A stretch of DNA of 64,000 nt from Carnimonas bestiolae (GTDB lineage: Bacteria > Pseudomonadota > Gammaproteobacteria > Pseudomonadales > Halomonadaceae): the NCBI RefSeq assembly GCF_051251125.1, contig NZ_JBPCZL010000014.1. One strand, given 5' to 3'. The notes beneath the pieces are model-generated. The model did no database searches, was not told the origin of the DNA, and saw only the letters and a list, made by a program, of their open reading frames with translations. Each line of letters opens with the position of its first letter. The first letter of the stretch is position 1. Shown one piece after another: positions 62,326-64,000 of the stretch. The translations under genes were made by a program, and so were the position numbers.

Positions 62326-62838
62326 ATGAAACGCTACTTGTTGAGCTTGCCATTAGTGTTGGGAGCAACCATGAGTTACGCCGCTGATACCAGCATGTAT
62401 CCCGCGCCAGCCAAGGGCGAACATGTGCACGTTATCGAGCTGCCGAAGCAGGCCAACGAAGGTGATATGACGGTGGAAGTAATGCCGGGCAAACAGCTGA
62501 AGGTTGACTGCAATCAGCAGATGCTCAGGGGCACCAGCAAGCAGCACGACGTCGAAGGCTGGGGGTATTCATACTACCGCGTATCCGCGATTGAGAGAGG
62601 CGCCTCTACCCTGATGGCGTGCCCGGAAGGAGCCACACGGCAACGTTTCGTGGCAGCACACAACGCCAGCTTCAGCGTGGCCTACAACAGCCGCCTACCG
62701 GTGGTGGTGTATGCACCTGCCGATGTCGAAGTGCGTTACCGCGTGTGGAAAGCAGAACCTACCTGGCATAACAGCGTTGGCCACACCCAGCTTCCGAAGC
62801 GCGCTACTAAGCAGCATAGCGACACCCACTTCGACTGA
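62326..62838 (+). CDS. eco: Ecotin, periplasmic serine protease inhibitor
   Basis: The 170-residue protein has a signal peptide (MKRYLLSLPLVLGATMSYAAD) and the ecotin blocks YPAPAKGEHVHVIELP, VEVMPGKQLKVDCNQQ, LEGWGYDYY-like VEGWGYSYYRV, the reactive-site region STLMACPEG with Met at P1, and YNSRLPVVVYAPADVEVRYRVWKAE. Ecotin forms dimers that block trypsin-like and elastase-like proteases. It has about 20 extra C-terminal residues compared with E. coli. A lipase gene, not a protease gene, is next to it. Confidence 0.94.
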   Translation: MKRYLLSLPLVLGATMSYAADTSMYPAPAKGEHVHVIELPKQANEGDMTVEVMPGKQLKVDCNQQMLRGTSKQHDVEGWGYSYYRVSAIERGASTLMACPEGATRQRFVAAHNASFSVAYNSRLPVVVYAPADVEVRYRVWKAEPTWHNSVGHTQLPKRATKQHSDTHFD

Positions 62839-62849
62839 TCGGTGCTCGC

Positions 62850-63419
62850 CTAGCGCGGCTGGGCGACCTGCTGATGGGCGTCCTGTTCGGATTGCGCATC
62901 GGCATCGCCGTCGTCCTTGCCTTGTTTTTTCCCGCTACGCCGCTTGGCCTCTTGCAACGCTTCATACTGCTCATCGTTGAGATCAGGACGGGCCGTTTTC
63001 CAGTAGGTGTAGGAAGTGAACGGCATGAAGATAATGCTGAGGTAAAGCGGCACCACCAGGCTGGTGTATGTCGACAGGAACCACGCCAGCAGCGAGATGA
63101 TCGCCCCGCCAATAATGCCGACGGCGATATAGTGGCGCGAGCTGTTCCATCGACAGATAAACATCATGAAGTTAAGCGGCACACAGAGCACTACCAGTGC
63201 GATGGCAGTCGCGAACGCGACGAAGCAGCTTAACAACGCCGATGCCAGCACGCCCCACAGCAGTCCCACAATCAAAATGAAGATGCTGTCGGAAGGCTTG
63301 TAGATGAAGCCGAGCATCGCCTGCGTGAGCGGGTAGAATTGCGTCACGAAGGTAATGATCAACGAAATATCGATGATCCTCAGCCAAGCATCGAGATAGC
63401 CTAACATCACGCGCTTCAT
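62850..63419 (-). CDS. Small multi-pass membrane protein, unknown
   Basis: The 189-residue protein has four or five hydrophobic segments (IFILIVGLLWGVLASALL, CFVAFATAIALVVLCVPLNFMMFI, YIAVGIIGGAIISLLAWFL, LVVPLYLSIIFM). A very polar Lys/Asp/Gln-rich C-terminal tail follows (RRSGKKQGKDDGDADAQSEQ). No family is recognised. It converges with ecotin and lies 41 bp downstream of the partial acidic protein on the same strand, so the two may be co-transcribed. Confidence 0.65.
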   Translation of the reverse strand: MKRVMLGYLDAWLRIIDISLIITFVTQFYPLTQAMLGFIYKPSDSIFILIVGLLWGVLASALLSCFVAFATAIALVVLCVPLNFMMFICRWNSSRHYIAVGIIGGAIISLLAWFLSTYTSLVVPLYLSIIFMPFTSYTYWKTARPDLNDEQYEALQEAKRRSGKKQGKDDGDADAQSEQDAHQQVAQPR

Positions 63420-63460
63420 GACTTGCCTCCGCTAACGTACAGGGTGTCGCCCCTAATCTG

Positions 63461-64000
63461 TCAGGTATCTACCTTACCACCTGCGACCACGCGCACGCGC
63501 GGCTTCTCGCGCGCAGCAGTAGGCGTAGATGGTCCCTGATCGGCAACAGAATCATTTGGCTTTTCAGCGTGCCGGAGCGCCGAGGCGTCCTGCTCGTCTA
63601 TCCGCTGTACCCAGTCTTCGTTTTCCTCTTCACGCAGAGCTTCATCAGCGTGCACCTGCGCAGCGGTATGGTGCTGCACATCTGACTCCGCATCCGTGGC
63701 GGGCACCGGCTCATCACGCGGTATCGCGCTAATCGATGCCGTTGGCGCTTCGTAACGGGCCGCAGTGTGATCATGATCGAAGGCATCGTCACGGTCGGAC
63801 GCAGCAGCATCACGTTCAAGCGCAGCACCGTCGCGGTCGAACTCAGCGGCATCTGTGCCCAGCAGCGGCTCGATCGGTGCCGAGTTCGCCGATTGGGCAG
63901 CGCGCTGAGCATTGGCGCCCGACGCTGAACCGTTATTTTCACTGGCTGCGGCCGCTAACCCGCCGATAAATGGCTCTTCGCCTTTGGACGTTACGTAGCG
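63461..64000 (-). CDS. Partial protein, acidic low-complexity C-terminal part
   Basis: The frame is open from the right edge to a stop at 63461, giving 179 residues of a longer protein; the N-terminus is outside the window. The visible part starts RYVTSKGEEPFIGGLAAAA and then becomes a disordered, acidic, Ala/Asp-rich tail (LERDAAASDRDDAFDHDH) ending KPRVRVVAGGKVDT. I do not recognise the family. Internal ATGs exist, but the frame runs unbroken past them, so the true start is further right. Confidence 0.6.
   Translation of the reverse strand, partial: RYVTSKGEEPFIGGLAAAASENNGSASGANAQRAAQSANSAPIEPLLGTDAAEFDRDGAALERDAAASDRDDAFDHDHTAARYEAPTASISAIPRDEPVPATDAESDVQHHTAAQVHADEALREEENEDWVQRIDEQDASALRHAEKPNDSVADQGPSTPTAAREKPRVRVVAGGKVDT

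Noticed and set aside
1..64000. CRISPR array, insertion sequence, prophage or tRNA gene
   Set aside because: I saw no regularly spaced repeats, transposase or integrase proteins, phage genes or cloverleaf pattern in the gaps.

Overview
The window looks like ordinary chromosome from a gammaproteobacterium, most probably a member of the Halomonadaceae. GC content is moderate. polA, a DUF2782 gene and thrB stand in the order known from Pseudomonas and Halomonas relatives. There are ProP, EmrAB, LptFG and DgkA homologues, and the coding density is typical of the group. I cannot fix the genus from sequence alone. No insertion sequence, prophage, CRISPR array or tRNA gene was recognised.

Left part (1-25 kb). 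An rRNA operon appears to start near position 117 and run off the left edge; its promoter, leader and boxA are inside the window. Next comes an aerobic-type cobalamin cluster: cobM, cobL, cobJ, cobI, cobH and cobG on the minus strand and cobK on the plus strand, with pepD overlapping cobG. Then follow tmcA, a class I FBP aldolase gene, an EmrAB-type efflux pair, a second-type clpP, a truncated CitE-like gene, an HSL-family esterase, polA, the DUF2782 gene, thrB, a small outer membrane barrel, an RlpA-like protein and an ammonium transporter with an NtrC/sigma-54 style control region.

Middle part (25-43 kb). Here are a glutathione peroxidase, a three-subunit membrane-bound dehydrogenase (Tat-exported small subunit, GMC flavoprotein, triheme cytochrome c), purEK, proP, several small envelope proteins, cysE, an aldo/keto reductase, a SulP transporter coupled to a beta-carbonic anhydrase, and a YddG-type exporter.

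Right-middle part (43-56 kb). This is the most interesting region. It holds a complete candidate set for bacterial ceramide (sphingolipid) synthesis: serine palmitoyltransferase, a dedicated acyl carrier protein, a CerR-like reductase, an acyl-AMP ligase and a bCerS-like acyltransferase. Between and beside them lie three paralogous thymidylate-kinase-like P-loop proteins, an LpxO-like lipid hydroxylase, diacylglycerol kinase and a CHAD-like protein. lptF and lptG follow directly. I infer a lipid-modifying locus in which the kinases may act on ceramide or another envelope lipid.

Right end (56-64 kb). An AaeAB-like FUSC/HlyD efflux pair has a divergent LysR regulator. After it come an RTX-type family I.3 lipase/polyurethanase, a strong 19-bp inverted repeat, ecotin, a small membrane protein and the 3' part of an acidic protein cut by the window edge.
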